64,000 bases of DNA from Durusdinium trenchii (lineage: Eukaryota > Sar > Dinophyceae > Suessiales > Symbiodiniaceae). The stretch is taken from assembly GCA_963970005.1 (NCBI GenBank), contig CAXAMN010021562.1, positions 323,086 to 387,085 on the forward strand. Reading direction: 5' to 3'. Below are positions 12,290 through 24,499 of this stretch, piece after piece. The position numbers and the translations under genes were made by a program. The notes under the pieces were generated by a model. That model was not told the DNA's origin. It searched no databases and worked only from the letters and a program-made list of their open reading frames with translations. Each line of letters starts with the position of its first letter. Position 1 is the stretch's first letter.

Positions 12290-13370
12290 TTTAAGCACGC
12301 ATCAACCATTTACAGACGGACGGCGTTCGTGCGATCCCACCTCCCACCTCACCCGTTTTCTGCTTTTAGTGAGCTGATGCGATGGTCGCCAAACCAATGA
12401 TCTTCATAGAGGCAGATGCCACAATCTGTCATTGAAGTTATTCCGGTTGCCGACATCCAAAGCCATGGATGGCAGTTGGGGAATGAAAAAGCACTTTTAG
12501 AACTTCAGGTTGGCACGATTTCACAGCTTTCATCGCTAGCGTTCCGTATGAGGAAGAACACCATGAACCTGTTGTCCATGCTGCATTTCCAAACAGTCAT
12601 TTCCCTAGGGCCCTAGGGCCTAACATTGGAAGTCTGTGTCACAATGTTGGAAACGTGTGTCAAAATGATGGTGGCTGTAGTACTACAGAAGGGCATTCAT
12701 GCGTAACATGTGTTAAGTTTTAAGGACTACGTCAACCCTTTACAGACGGACTGCGTTCGCGTGATCTTCCACATCGCACCTCACCCATTTTCAGCGTTCG
12801 ATGCCATTGTCTCCAAACCACTGAGGAAGCTGCGAGCGGTCATTGTCAGTATTTCAGATCATTTCAGTTGCTCGCGTGCAAAGACCTGGATGGAAGTTCA
12901 GGAATGATAAGTGTGATTTTGTTTTTTTGGTCTATCTTCCAGTTGGTGCTAAGCCTTGTATTTGCTCAGAATGGTCTGAGTTTTGAGACTCGTTCGTCAA
13001 CATCAATCTTGAAAGAGCGATGGCATTTGTGTGAAACGGTCTCATGAAATTCACCACGCTGTTCTTCAGTCAAATTCACTCAGTTGAAACTGTTGATGCC
13101 ATTTGACAATTTGGGTTTGTCTCAAAAATATGTTCAGAAATTATATATCCCTCGGTTGTTGCAGGAGTGGTGACACCCAAGGTCCAAGGTGTGGAACCTA
13201 CATTCTGGCTTTCAACCGTGCGACACCAAGCAACACGGCGGAGCAGGGGTGATGTTTCACCATTTCACACAGCTTGCATCGCTAGCGTTGCGTGTGAGGG
13301 AACAATCCATGAACCATCTTTTTCTATGCTTCATGTCATTTCATTTACTGTAATTTCCTAGGGTTTATAT
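12290..13370 (+). repeat. Decayed direct repeat, two to three units
   Basis: The box CATCAACCATTTACAGACGG...CAAACCAATG at 12,307-12,403 recurs with substitutions at 12,728-12,822. A second box (ATCGCTAGCGTT...CATGAACC) at about 12,530 recurs at about 13,276, each followed by TTTCCTAGGG or a near match. This implies an old tandem array with a period of about 420 bp or a multiple of it. No coding sequence is evident. Confidence 0.5.
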
Positions 13371-13616
13371 AACTAGTTCACACGGAAGCCTGAGCCACAC
13401 TGTTGCCAAGTCAGCATGCAGATGGCTCCAATATGATTCTGACGTCCCAGCATCGTGCAAGCTGTTGAACAGTTTCTCCTAGCGTTTTGATGAGTGTTTA
13501 ACATCCACCGATCTTCACTCAGGCGGATGCCCACTGCACTGCATTGGAGGCTCCGTGTCTGTGAAAAACCAGCTCCTTGGCTCGCATCGCCGACAGATAT
13601 GAATGTCAAGGACGCT

Positions 13617-13699
13617 ACTCGGGGCGCTCCTAGCCTTACTACTAGTATCTACTAGTTACAAGAAGCTACTGGTAACAAAGGGCATCGCTACTAGGAGCA
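13617..13699 (-). repeat. Inverted fragment of the 39 bp CTAGTAG satellite
   Basis: Read in reverse complement it gives CTCCTAGTAGCGATGCCC, then AGTAGCTTCTT, then CTAGTAGTAAGGCTAGGAGC, which matches the unit at 45.3-45.8 kb. Confidence 0.75.
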
Positions 13700-14621
13700 C
13701 AGATATGAATGGCAGATGAGTCACTCTTTTAGGTCTCGGTATTTTTCCACACGAAGCTTTCTGAGTTTCAGATTCATTCAGGTGGCCCGGTTGGATAAGT
13801 TGTTGAGGTTTGATTGGGAATGTGGTGATGAACTGATGGCGTTTATATAGACATTCCGTGCCATGTACTTTCCAAGAGCATGAGCAGAGCTGCCAATGCA
13901 AACTCAAAGTGGTCAATCCACATTCCCTTTGCTAGAAATGAAGTACAGTACAGTGTGGTGCACACCCGTTCATGGTTCTTTTATGTTTCCTTCCTCACCT
14001 CAAATGCTAGCCAGATTTAGGTCACCTAGGTGCGCACAGTCACAAGAAATTCATAGAATGTCTCTCCATTTATCTGAACTGGTTGATGGGTGCAGAAACA
14101 CTGGCTCTCCCTACAACTGTGGAGGACAGATGATTCTACATTCACGCACAAGCTTCTTAAAACATCTAAAGACAACCTTATTGGGATGTTCCCCTGTTGA
14201 ACTTGTTTGTGAAGCGAGGCTCCTCGGTGGATGTTCTGTCTTTAAGCACAACTTCAACTGTGTATAGAGGGAGGTGGAGTTTTTGGATCTCCACATCCGA
14301 CACGGCGACCTTCCCATAGCTCACTGTACCCATTTGCAGCTGTCAGTGTCCCAGCTTTCAAGAACAGTCGGCAATACACATTTGGCTGAGAGTTCCATAG
14401 AGTTCTGTGAGAATACTTTGAGCCAGTGCAACGTCGGAGGCTCCCATGAAGAGTTTCTGACAATCTATGAATCTATTTTAAGGAAAGTCGTTGAAGCATT
14501 TTCCAGCACATGGGCATGGGATGGCATGGGTGGTCTCAATGATTTTGTCTTTTTAACCTGTTTCCGATTAGGTTGCCCTGCGGGAGCTGCCGAATACATT
14601 CCCAGCTGCTTGCATGCATAG

Positions 14622-14823
14622 ATCGGAGAAAGCAGAGGCGGGTATTTTGCTGAGGACACGTTCAACACGTGCAGCTTTCTTCAAACAAGATTTGTTCAAG
14701 ATCCCAAAGAAAAAAGAGAAACAGATAGCTCTTGCTCTTGACGCACCCCAAGTGTCTGAAAAGTCTACAAGGACCAAGCTGACTTTGTTTGAGGATGATG
14801 CATGTCTTCCGCATCAATACTGA
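14622..14823 (+). CDS. Candidate terminal exon, unknown protein
   Basis: An open frame ends in TGA at 14,821-23 and reads as a basic, protein-like stretch (RTRSTRAAFFKQDLFKIPKK, then DAPQVSEKSTRTKLTLFEDD). A possible acceptor (AAGCAGAG) lies at about 14,636. No domain, partner exon or polyadenylation signal is recognised, so a chance frame cannot be excluded. Confidence 0.28.
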
Positions 14824-15333
14824 CACCGACAACGGCAAATTTGAAATCCATGTCGCATGATCAGAACTTTAATGTCAATACAGATGGGTGTGGCTGAAGA
14901 CATGTTTGACAATGCAGGTTTAGGTTGATTTGTTGTTCATTGTCTATTTCCGATATCACCCAGTCACAACGTCCAAGAATATACAGTCCACCGGGAGTCC
15001 ACTGTCCAGCTTAGTTGGAGTGACAACTTCACTATCAATGGAATCCCGGGGTGCGACATGAACTACGTAAAAAGGACAACTATAACTACTATAGCTATCT
15101 AGAACCAGACCTAAATATCCTAAATGCATCTAAATACTCTCTCTCCACCTACTTGAGGACTCAAGTTTGTGCATGCTATCAGCAGATCCAACCTTGTGCA
15201 TGCTTCTGCAGACGTTCCGAGGAGAAGACTGCCTGTCTCTTGGAGATGCGTTCATCGTTGATAAAGGCTCTCATTGTCATTTGGCTGCACAAAAGGTGGG
15301 CTGGGTTCCACTTGATTTTTGGATATATTGTTT

Positions 15334-17517
15334 TTCCTGCGGCTTCGCGGCGCCCAGCGGCTCCCAGGCCGATGTTTGTTGTGCCTCACAGTCTCACAGC
15401 GGGGATGTGTGTTTTTGATCATTTTTGGTCACCGTCCCCGAGTGATTTCAGGGGGAATGGTTTGCCTAGGCTCACAGCTGGAACAAATCTAGGACCCTAT
15501 GAGTTTCGAAGGAGCTGCGAAGCACAAGAATCCGACGACTCATACTACTCCCATCTACTCTCTACAAAGGGAAGGGATTTTTGAAGGGATCTTTGAGCCA
15601 CTGCCATATTCTATGACTCCTCTACTAGGCTTTCATTTGCAACTTCCTGGCTTCGGGAGTATTTGCAGACAGTTGCCCTTTAGAAACATTGAATTGAATG
15701 GAATTCAAGAGGCGTGTTTTTATTACTATTTTGACCTTGCTTTAAAGCTTTTCTCTTCTGTGACTCTTTGTGTGTTTTCTTTCGGTGTCAAGTCTTTGCC
15801 CGCCATTTGTTGCCAGCCCTTTCGTTGTAATTTAGGCTTTCATTCGCGACTTGATGAACAAACAAGCCATCTTTAAATTCATAGGTTCAGGTTACATACT
15901 TCTCAGTCCTTGCGCCTGGGCAATTTCATGCAATTTTCGGGCACTGGGAGCATGTCTTTGGTTGCCAGCGTGCTTCACCAAGGTTTTCCTTCGCCGGACT
16001 CTGTGGCCCAGTGCCTTTGCGTCAGTCCTTTTTTCATGCAGGGCGAGAGCCTTTGCCAACCATTTGTCATCTTGTGACCTGACTGTCAATATCCCGAATC
16101 ATTGTTGCAGTGTGAATGTTTGTGAATGTGGATCAGAATGATGCCAAGCAAACCTGTTTTGAACCCCGCCTCCAGCCCTAGTAAATTTATCAGATGGCTT
16201 CAAACTAACATGACCACCTGGGGCCCCTTGGGGTGGCTTTTTCACCAGTCTTTGGCACTATAAAGTTTGCTAGTTGCTGGCTGTGAGGCTCAAGTGAGTT
16301 TCCCCAAAAAGCAGGTTAGCAACAGGATCCTTGCAACCCATACAAAAATAATCTTCAGAGGCTCACTGTTGGAGGCATTTACCGTTTTTGCGAGTCTCAA
16401 TTTCTGCTGCCAACAAGAAACTGGGATACCTATATGATGTAAGTATCTTATGGCGAATCCATGAAGCGACTGCACACCTCTTCGTAACTCTTCCGTACAC
16501 GATGCAACGATTCGGCAACCTATTTGACCTACTTAACTCCACTGTCATGACCTCCTAGGATCTCGTCAGTCCAGCTACCGGCCGGGCCGACTCACTCACG
16601 ATGTGCAGCTTGGCTGAATCCCGCAGAGAGGGTCGCCATTTTTTGTGGGAAAGCGGAAAGACACCGGCGGCAGTTCATGTTTGCTAGCTGAAAGAGTTGG
16701 AGAAGATTTCCAACGTTAGCTGTTGATTTTAAAACATCGTAAGAAGATGCAAGACCATTCTGCTAGGTAGGGGAGTTATGTTAATCAGTGAACATGATTC
16801 ATATCATCTCATGAGTCGATTCTTGACCGCCCTCAATTCTGTGTCCTCACGACGTTTTGGTCAAGATTTCTTCAGCATAGCCAAGTTTGGCGATTCTGCC
16901 ATTTTGTTCCTGTGAGAAGTGTACTTACGTAGCCTCTTGCATGCCTTGGGCTTCTCAGATACAATGATTCTACTGGACAGACACGGCTTCTGGAAGGCCA
17001 AGCCATGGTTTGCACGGTTACAGGGTTCTCCAGTCCATCCCCAAGAACCCTGCATGTTGCATGGAACAACGCCATACTCACACAGTTCCCAAATTGTAGG
17101 GTCCCCATTGCTCTGTGGCTGTACAAATCTCCTTCAAACCAAGGTGATCCTTTGTCAGTTGATTCAGTGCTGATACAGCACAACGTTTGACGAGATTTGG
17201 GCATTGCGCATGGCACCGAGTCTTGGCCTAATGAATCTGAAAGGCATGCAGCTAGGATCCACCTTCTTTCTAACGAGTTTGTTCCTGTGAAAGAAGCCCG
17301 GTCGAGCAGACATTGCTGGAGGCCAGTACGCATGCATCATCGGTGCCTGGTTGCGGCCCTTAGTCCATCTTGCTTGGAAGCTTGGAAGCTTTTGGACCTC
17401 GCCCGGAAAGGATTCTTCAGTCCAGTCGAGTTGCATTGCGAACATCAAACGCGCGCGCAAACTCTCAGGAGATAAGCGCTTGACGTCCACGATCTTTCTT
17501 TTCAGCAGTCCAAGCGG
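15334..17517 (+). repeat. 2.2 kb segmental repeat, copy A
   Basis: First of three head-to-tail copies. It begins at TTTCCTGCGGCTTCGCGG and runs to the same point of copy B, 2,185 bp on. Landmarks shared by all copies include AATTGTTGCAGTGTGAATG-like and GGGGCCCCTTGGGGTGG words. It keeps a 255 bp block (about 16,498-16,752) missing from B and lacks a 10 bp CTCAACCCA-containing stretch near 16,465 that B and C have. Frames inside it are not conserved as protein, so it is treated as non-coding. Confidence 0.9.
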
Positions 17518-19805
17518 CTTTCCTGCAGCTTCGCGGCTCCCAGCGGTTCCCAGGCCGATGTTTGTTGTGCCTCACATGTCTCAAAGTGGGGATGTGTGTT
17601 TTTGAGTGGTCACTGTCCCGGAGTGTCCAGGAGTGATTTCTGGGAATGGTTTGCCTAGGCTCACAGCTGGAACACATCTAGGACCCTAGGAATTTCGAAG
17701 GAGCTACAAAGCACAAGAATCCGATGCCTCAAAGGGAAGGGATTTGAAGGGATCTTTCAGCCACTACCATATTGTATCACTAGGCTTTCATTTGCAACTT
17801 CCTGGCTTCGTGAGTATTTGCAGACAGTTGCCCTTTAGAAACATTGAATGGAATTCAAGAGGCGTGCTTTTATTACTATTTTAACCTTGCTTTAAAGCTT
17901 TTCTCTTCTGTGACTCTTTGTGTGTTTTCTTTCGGTGTCAAGTCTTTGCCCGCAATTTGTTGCCAGCCCTTTCGTTGTAATTTAGGCTTTCATTCGCGAC
18001 TTGATGAACAAGCCATCCTTGAATTCATAGGTTCAGGTTAAGCTCATACTGTACTTCTGTCACTGTCCATACTTATCAGTCCTTGCGCCTGGGCAATTTC
18101 ATGCAATTTTAGGGCACTGGGAACATGTCTTTGGTTGCCAGCGTGCTTCACCAAGGTTTTCCTTCGCCGGACTCTGTGGCCAGAGTGCCTTTGCGTCAGT
18201 CCTTTTTTCCATGCCGGGCGAAAGCCGTTGCCAACCATTTGTCATCTTGTGACCTGACTGTCAATATCCCGAATCATTGTTGCAGTGTGAATGTTTGTGA
18301 ATGTGGATCAGAATGATGCCAAGCAAACCTGTTTTGAACCCCGCCTCCAGCCCTAGTAAATTTATCAGATGGCTTCAAACTAACATGACCACTTGGGGCC
18401 CCTTGGGGTGGCTTTTTCACCAGTCTTTGGCACCATAAAGTTTGCTAGTTGCTGGCTGTGAGGCTCAAGTGAGTTTCCCCAAAAAGCAGGTTAGCAACAG
18501 GATCCTTGCAACCCATACAAAAATAATCTTCAGAGGCTCACTGTTGGAGGCATTTACCGTTTTTGCGAGTCTCAATTTCAGCTGCCAACAAGAAACTGGG
18601 ATACCTATATGATGTAAGTATCTTATGGCGAATCCATGAACTCAACCCAAGCGACTGCGCACCTCTTCGTAACTCTTCCGTAAACCATTCTGCCAGGTAG
18701 GGGAGTTTTGTTAAGCAACAGTGAACATGATTCATATCTTCTCATGGGTCGATTCTCCACCGCCCTCAAATCTGTGTCCTCACGACATTTCGGTCAAGAT
18801 TTCTTCAGCATAGCCAAGTTTGGCGATTCTGCCATTTTGTTCCTGTGAGAAGTGTACTTACGTAGCCTCTTGCATGCCTTGGGCTTCTCAGATACAATGA
18901 TTCTACTGGACAGACACGGCTTCTGGAAGGCCAAGCCATGGTTTGCACGGTTACAGGGTTCTCCAGTCCATCCCCAAGAACCCTGCATTTTGCATGGAAC
19001 AACGCCATACTCACACAGTTCCCAAATTGTAGGGTCCCAATTGCTCTGTGGCTGTACAAATTTCCTTCACACCAAGGTGATCCTTTGTCAGTTGATTCAG
19101 TGCTGATACAGCACAACGTTTGACGAGATTTGGGCATTGTGCGTGGCACCGAGTCTTGGCCTAATGAATCTGAAAGGCATGCAGCTAGGATCCACCTTCT
19201 TTCTAACGAGTTTGTTCCTGTGAAAGAAGCCCGGTCGAGCAGACATTGCTGGAGGCCAGTGGGCATGGATCATCTTTTTGCCGGTCAACTTCGGAGAAGC
19301 TATTTTATTTGGACAGAGCTGTGCGTTTCGACAAGTCTTTCGAGCCTCGACAGTTTCTTCTGAAGGGGCAGCACTTTGCAGTGGACATGAGATTGACAGA
19401 GATCGACAGTCCTTTTAGGAGGCTGGTGCAGGGCGGTCTTGTTCAGTCTGACCATTGGAGTTCTGATTGTTGCAAGGTCCGCAAGGTAGGTGAGGCATGC
19501 TGGCGGTGTATGGGTATGGTATGGCTATGTATGACTTGTTGGAAAATAATTCTCGGTTCAGCAATGAGCAATGCCTTCTCGTTCTTCCTGAGCGTCTGAC
19601 AGCTACCACGATGGATCATCATCGGTAGTCCTTAGTCCGTCCTGGTCCTTAGTCCATCTTGCTTGGAAGCTTGGAAGCTTTTGGACCTCGCCCGGAAAGG
19701 ATTCTTCAGTCCAGTCGAGTTGCATTGCGAACATCAAACGCGCGCGCAAACTCTCAGGAGATAAGCGCTTGACGTCCACGATCTTTCTTTTCAGCAGTCC
19801 AAGCG
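17518..19805 (+). repeat. 2.3 kb segmental repeat, copy B
   Basis: Middle copy, highly similar to A and C. Relative to A it lacks about 255 bp at the CTTCCGTA/ACCATTCTG junction (about 18,681) and carries a 336 bp insertion at 19,275-19,610. Its last part (19,640-19,805) is near-identical to the last 150 bp of copy A, so A and B have the same unit ends. Confidence 0.9.
19275..19610 (+). mobile_element. 336 bp insertion flanked by 10 bp direct repeats
   Basis: Copy B departs from copy A here. The inserted segment runs from TTTTTGCCGG to CTACCACG. It is preceded by ATGGATCATC (19,265-19,274) and followed by ATGGATCATC (19,611-19,620), where copy A has a single ATGCATCATC. This is the signature of a target-site duplication. 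No terminal inverted repeat is visible. A frame across the insert reads like exon sequence (LFYLDRAVRFDKSFEP) followed by a GTAGGTGAGG donor-like word, so it could be a captured gene fragment rather than an autonomous element. Confidence 0.6.
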
Positions 19806-21289
19806 GCTTTCCTGCAGCTTCGCGGCTCCCAGCGGTTCCCAGGCCGATGTTTGTTGTGCCTCACATGTCTCAACGTGGGGATGTGTGTTTTTGAGTGGTC
19901 ACTGTCCCGGAGTGTCCAGGAGTGATTTCTGGGAATGGTTTGCCTAGGCTCACAGCTGGAACACATCTAGGACCCTAGGAATTTCGAAGGAGCTACAAAG
20001 CAAAAGAATCCAATGCTACACAGGGAAGGGGTTTGAAGGGATCTTTTAAGCCACTACCATATTGTATCACTAGGCTTTCATTTGCAACTTCCTGGCTTCG
20101 TGAGTATTTTCAGACAGTTGCCCTTTAGAAACATTGAATGGAATTCAAGAGGCGTGCTTTTATTACTATTTTAACCTTGCTTTAAAGCTTTTCTCTTTGT
20201 GACTCTTTGTGTGTTTTCTTTCGGTGTCAAGTCTTTGCCCGCAATTTGTTGCCAGCCCTTTCGTTGTAATTTAGGCTTTCATTCGCGACTTGATGAACAA
20301 GCCATCTTTGAATTCATAGGTTCAGGTTAAGCTCATACTGTACTTCTGTCACTGTCCATACTTATCAGTCCTTGCGCCTGGGCAATTTCATGCAATTTTA
20401 GGGCACTGGGAACATGTCTTTGGTTGCCAGCGTGCTTCACCAAGGTTTTCCTTCGCCGGACTCTGTGGCCCAGTGCCTTTGCGTCAGTCCTTTTTCATGC
20501 AGGGCGAGAGCCTTTGCCAACCATTTGTCATCTTGTGACCTGACTGTCAATATCCCGAATCATTGTTGCAGTGTGAATGTTTGTGAATGTGGATCAGAAT
20601 GATGCCACGCAAACCTGTTTTGAACCCCGCCTCCAGCCCTAGTAAATTTATCAGATGGCTTCAAACTAACATGACCACTTGGGGCCCCTTGGGGTGGCTT
20701 TTTCACCAGTCTTTGGCATCGCAAAGTTTGCTAGTTGCTGGCTGTGAGGCTCAAGTGAGTTTCCCCAAAAAGCAGGTTGGCAACAGGATCCTTGCAACCC
20801 ATACAAACATAATCCTCAGAGGCTCACTGTTGGAGGCATTTACCATTTTTGCGAGTCTCAATTTCTGCTGGCTACAGGAAACTGGGATACCTTTATGACG
20901 TACGTATCTTATGGCGAATCCATGAACTCAACCCAAACGACTGTACACCTCTTCGTAACTCTTCCGTACACGATGCAACGATTCGGCAACCTATTTGACC
21001 TACTTAACTCCACTGTCATGACCTCCTAGGATCTCGTCAGTCCAGCTACCGGCCGGGCCGACTCACTCGCGATGTGCAGCTTGGCTGAATCCCGCAGAGA
21101 GGGTCGCCATTTTTTGTGGGAAAGCGGAAAGACACCGGCGGCAGTTCATGTTTGCTAGCTGAAAGAGTTGGAGAAGATTTCCAACGTTAACTGTTGATTT
21201 TAAAACATCGTAAGAAGATGTAAGACCATTCTGCTAGGTAGGGGAGTTATGTTAATCAGTGAACATGATTCATATCTTCTCATGGGTCG
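19806..21289 (+). repeat. 2.2 kb segmental repeat, copy C (truncated)
   Basis: Third copy. It retains the 255 bp block that copy B lost and stops abruptly after TCTCATGGGTCGAT, where A and B continue for another 500-700 bp. Confidence 0.9.
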
Positions 21290-22440
21290 ATCGGTGATGG
21301 TTTTCCCACGTCTTGGCAATCGTCACCGGAACTCGGCTGAATGCACCTGGGATTTCTAAGCAGAAGAGGATATCCAGCCCCGATGTATGTTCAGTGCGGA
21401 TGCTAATGGCCGACTTCAGAGTGGAAGGGTGCTCTTTCCCAACTTTGCTACATACTGGCAGTGGCTAATCATTTAACTGGGCGCGGCTCAGTTGAAGGAG
21501 AGCAGGTCATTGAATTCTGATGCTCAGGACTGGACTTGTTGTCTTGCGTCGATGCCAGACGTTGGCATGAACACTCCGGTTGAGGCAGGAAGGGTTTTTC
21601 CACATGTTGTTTCAACGCTGGAGAAGTAAATTGAGTGAACAAAGATGGGGGCTATTCAGTTCTCAGCCCTCAGCCATTGGGTTTCTGAGCCTTCTGTTTT
21701 CTTTAGTTTGCACTGCCCGTGCAGCGACTAGCAATTACCGAAGACAGACTCACAACCGAACGTTGCCCCCCTGGAAATCATTGGAGCTGCAGGTCATATG
21801 ACCATGGTGTTTTTGAGTTTGTTGAGTCTAGGAGTTGCGCGCATGTGATTATATTCTTGGTGGGACTGTAGACTTTTCCTACTTGGCAATCCTATTGCAC
21901 GGGTCGTGTGGAGCCAATGATCGTTGAGATTTGGCTTGTACACCTCATATTGCAGTGGGTCCTGACTTGTTCAAGTCTGACTCTGTAGCAAAAGTTCAAG
22001 CAGTAGATTTAAAGAACGAGTCAAGCCAACTATTTGTGATTCGGCTTTGTGGTATATATATATATGTGTGTGTGTGTACAGTGCCACTGAAAGGTGAAGG
22101 AACCTTTGCTGTTTCAGCTACATGCCCATGAGAGCCGATAAAAGAGAGTGTTCTGTGGACACCTCTTCACTTTTATATTGTTTGGAGTCTGGAGATTCCG
22201 TTTTGGTGACTGTATTTATGTATTGGGCGCCTGAAAGCTCAATCAGGTTTCTCCATCTGGGCTCCATGCAGTGTTCCAGCGTTTGTGAGACCACTCGCAC
22301 TCCTCGCTCGCCAGGCCAGCGAGCTCCAGACGGACCTCGGACAGTTACTGTCTGCCAGTTACACAGAAACAAACAGTTCTACAGCAACACAACAAAACAC
22401 CATCACTCGCAACACATGTTCAATCCTGGCAGCAAAGACC
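21290..22440. other. No gene seen
   Basis: Unique sequence after the segmental array, with a short TA/TG run at 22,053-22,078. No exon is supported. Confidence 0.5.
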
Positions 22441-22442
22441 AC

Positions 22443-22510
22443 ATAAACCTAAACCCTAGCAGCCGAAACACATAAACCTAAACCCTAACAGCCTAAACAC
22501 CTAAACCCTG
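22443..22510 (+). repeat. Interstitial telomere-like tract (CCTAAACCCTA)
   Basis: Two tandem 29 bp units and a partial third are built around AAACCTAAACCCTA. The core CCCTAAA is the complement of the TTTAGGG-type telomere repeat reported for dinoflagellates. The units are interrupted, so this is a relic or a look-alike, not a chromosome end. Confidence 0.55.
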
Positions 22511-24480
22511 CCTGAGTTTGAGAGACACTGAAGACTGAGTTGGAGTGTGAAGAAAAGGTGAGCAAGGACGTTGGCTCAGAGCGACCTGGGAAACGCCGGT
22601 GGCGGAGGACATGCGAGTGAGAACGGCCAAAAAGTGCTGCGCAGAGAGTGGCTGGGCAATCAGGGGTTGCCCCATCAGGCTGTGCTGCGAGTGTGAGCGA
22701 GCCCTATGTACTGTGAGCTTCGTGAGCTTGTCAGTGACGGTCCCATCACGAGTAGACTGTGGCAGCCACACTTTGCCATGTGGAGCAGCACTTCACGCTT
22801 ACTAGGTTGGGCGGGCCACCCTTGATGGAACATATTAAGCGAGGTGACGAAGTGGTAGCTCTGTGGGGAGCTGGTGGGAGAGGGTGTGCAACATGGAAAC
22901 AGTGGCTCCTTGCACTGCAGGTCGAGGCTTTGGCCTGCGGTTTTGGCTGTGGTCACGGCCACGCAGCGGCCCAAGTAGAGCAGCCAGCGCGACTGAAGCA
23001 GACTGCGTGAGCCAGAGAAAGTCGAAAGTAGATGCCAGACTTGAAGCTTGATTCACTCTCGGCCTTACAAGCGTTTGAGCCTGCGAGGCTGCCTTTGTTG
23101 CGAAAGGCTCGGTGGGCAAGTCAGGTGTGCATTGTTGAATGATTGCTTGGCTGCATTCATTTTTGCTGCATGCCCGCAGGTTCCTCTGGGTTCGTTCGTC
23201 CTGGCGCCGGTTTCTGCAGCGCAGGTTGCCCGATTGATTTGTTCTGGGGTCTCTTTTGGACAGAGTTGGGGCCTTGGACTTGGAAGGGGGCAGGAGTGAG
23301 CGGACGCTGAGGCCGGCCATGCCAACAGCAGACACTCGATGCTTGATGTGCTGTGGCCTTAGCGTCTAGCGCTTTGAGATTCTTAGGGCCAAAGCGTGAG
23401 GGCCGCCAAATCAGTTGGTTGTGTCTTCTGTTCTCCGGGTATCGATCTTCATTTAGAAGCGTTTCCCAACCCCTCTTCCGTGCGATTCGATTTTAAGGGC
23501 GGCTGAAGCAAACTGTGTGGAATACAAGAACTGTCAGCGAGACAACGCAAATCAATGACCTTATCGTCGAGCTGGCCCCACCCGCCCAGGTACACCGGTA
23601 GGATAACTGGGTCGGGGCCCTAGGCATGCGAAGGGCTTCTCGCCAGCAAACCTTGCGCTAATATTTTTTTGGTCCACTGATTAGATTCACTTTAGGCTTC
23701 TCAGGCATAAGCCTTGGAGAATATGTTTTTTGTGGCAACGAGTTTTCAATGAAACTACACTGCAGGATGAAGGTACTGGATTGAAGCAACTTTTTGGGTG
23801 GCGAGAAATTTCAGGTGTAGACTTGAGATTTCTGCAAGATGTTCACAGGCAACCTGACTGTCCACTGTGGGCCTGGCTTTGCCGGCGGAGTTTATGCAAT
23901 CGCCCCTGGAAAATCACTATACGAATCCTTTGAGCGAAGGAGGTCTACCAGCAACACAGCGCTGCATTCATAGAAAGTAAAGCGTCGGACAGCCCTGCGC
24001 TCCGTAACCAGTCATGTTTGGGAGACTGGAAGCGAGCAAACGGCGTGATCCATCATTTTGTTTTTTGCTGCTGTGCTCTGTGGGAACCTCCGTTGGGCAA
24101 CCAACAGCATATCGATCTTGCGACAAAGTAGAATGAACATTATAGTAAATTGAAAACCTGTAGCGAGAGGTTCGGAGCCTCCGTGCTAATTCTTGTTTTT
24201 GGGCCGCATTCTCGTGTTTTTGTGGTTTTTTCTCATGTTGTTCTTGTTTTTCCGGTTTTCTCATTATTTTTCTCGTGCTTGTTTGTGTGGGTTTGTCGCG
24301 TTTTTCTTGTTTTGCTTTCCGCTTTGGCGTGCTGGACTTATCTCTTTTTTTTCGTCGGTATCTCGTGCTTTGTTTCGTGTCCTGGGGCCAATTTGGCATG
24401 TTTGCGTTGCGGCCGTTTTGCCACAGCTGCGCCACAGTTACAGTTGTGCCGCAAAAACCACAAAAACTGCAAACATATAC
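22511..24480. other. No supported gene; T-rich tail
   Basis: 22.5-23.4 kb is GC-richer, and several overlapping frames are open on both strands, none clearly favoured by codon use. 24.15-24.40 kb is strongly T-rich on the + strand, so its minus-strand frame is Lys/Arg/Gln-rich. Confidence 0.45.
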
Positions 24481-24499
24481 TGGTGGGGCTCTATCTTAG

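Noticed and set aside
15051..15584. 177-codon + frame at the start of segmental copy A
   Set aside because: It straddles the unit boundary, and the homologous region in copies B and C is not open.
16872..17333. 153-codon minus-strand frame also open in segmental copy B (18,805-19,266)
   Set aside because: The two copies differ at seven residues with nearly all base changes altering the protein, which is not the pattern of a constrained gene; recent duplication explains the shared open frame.
23968..24435. 155-codon Lys/Arg/Gln-rich minus-strand frame
   Set aside because: It is the complement of a T-rich tract with no domain and no codon bias; a basic DNA-binding protein cannot be supported.
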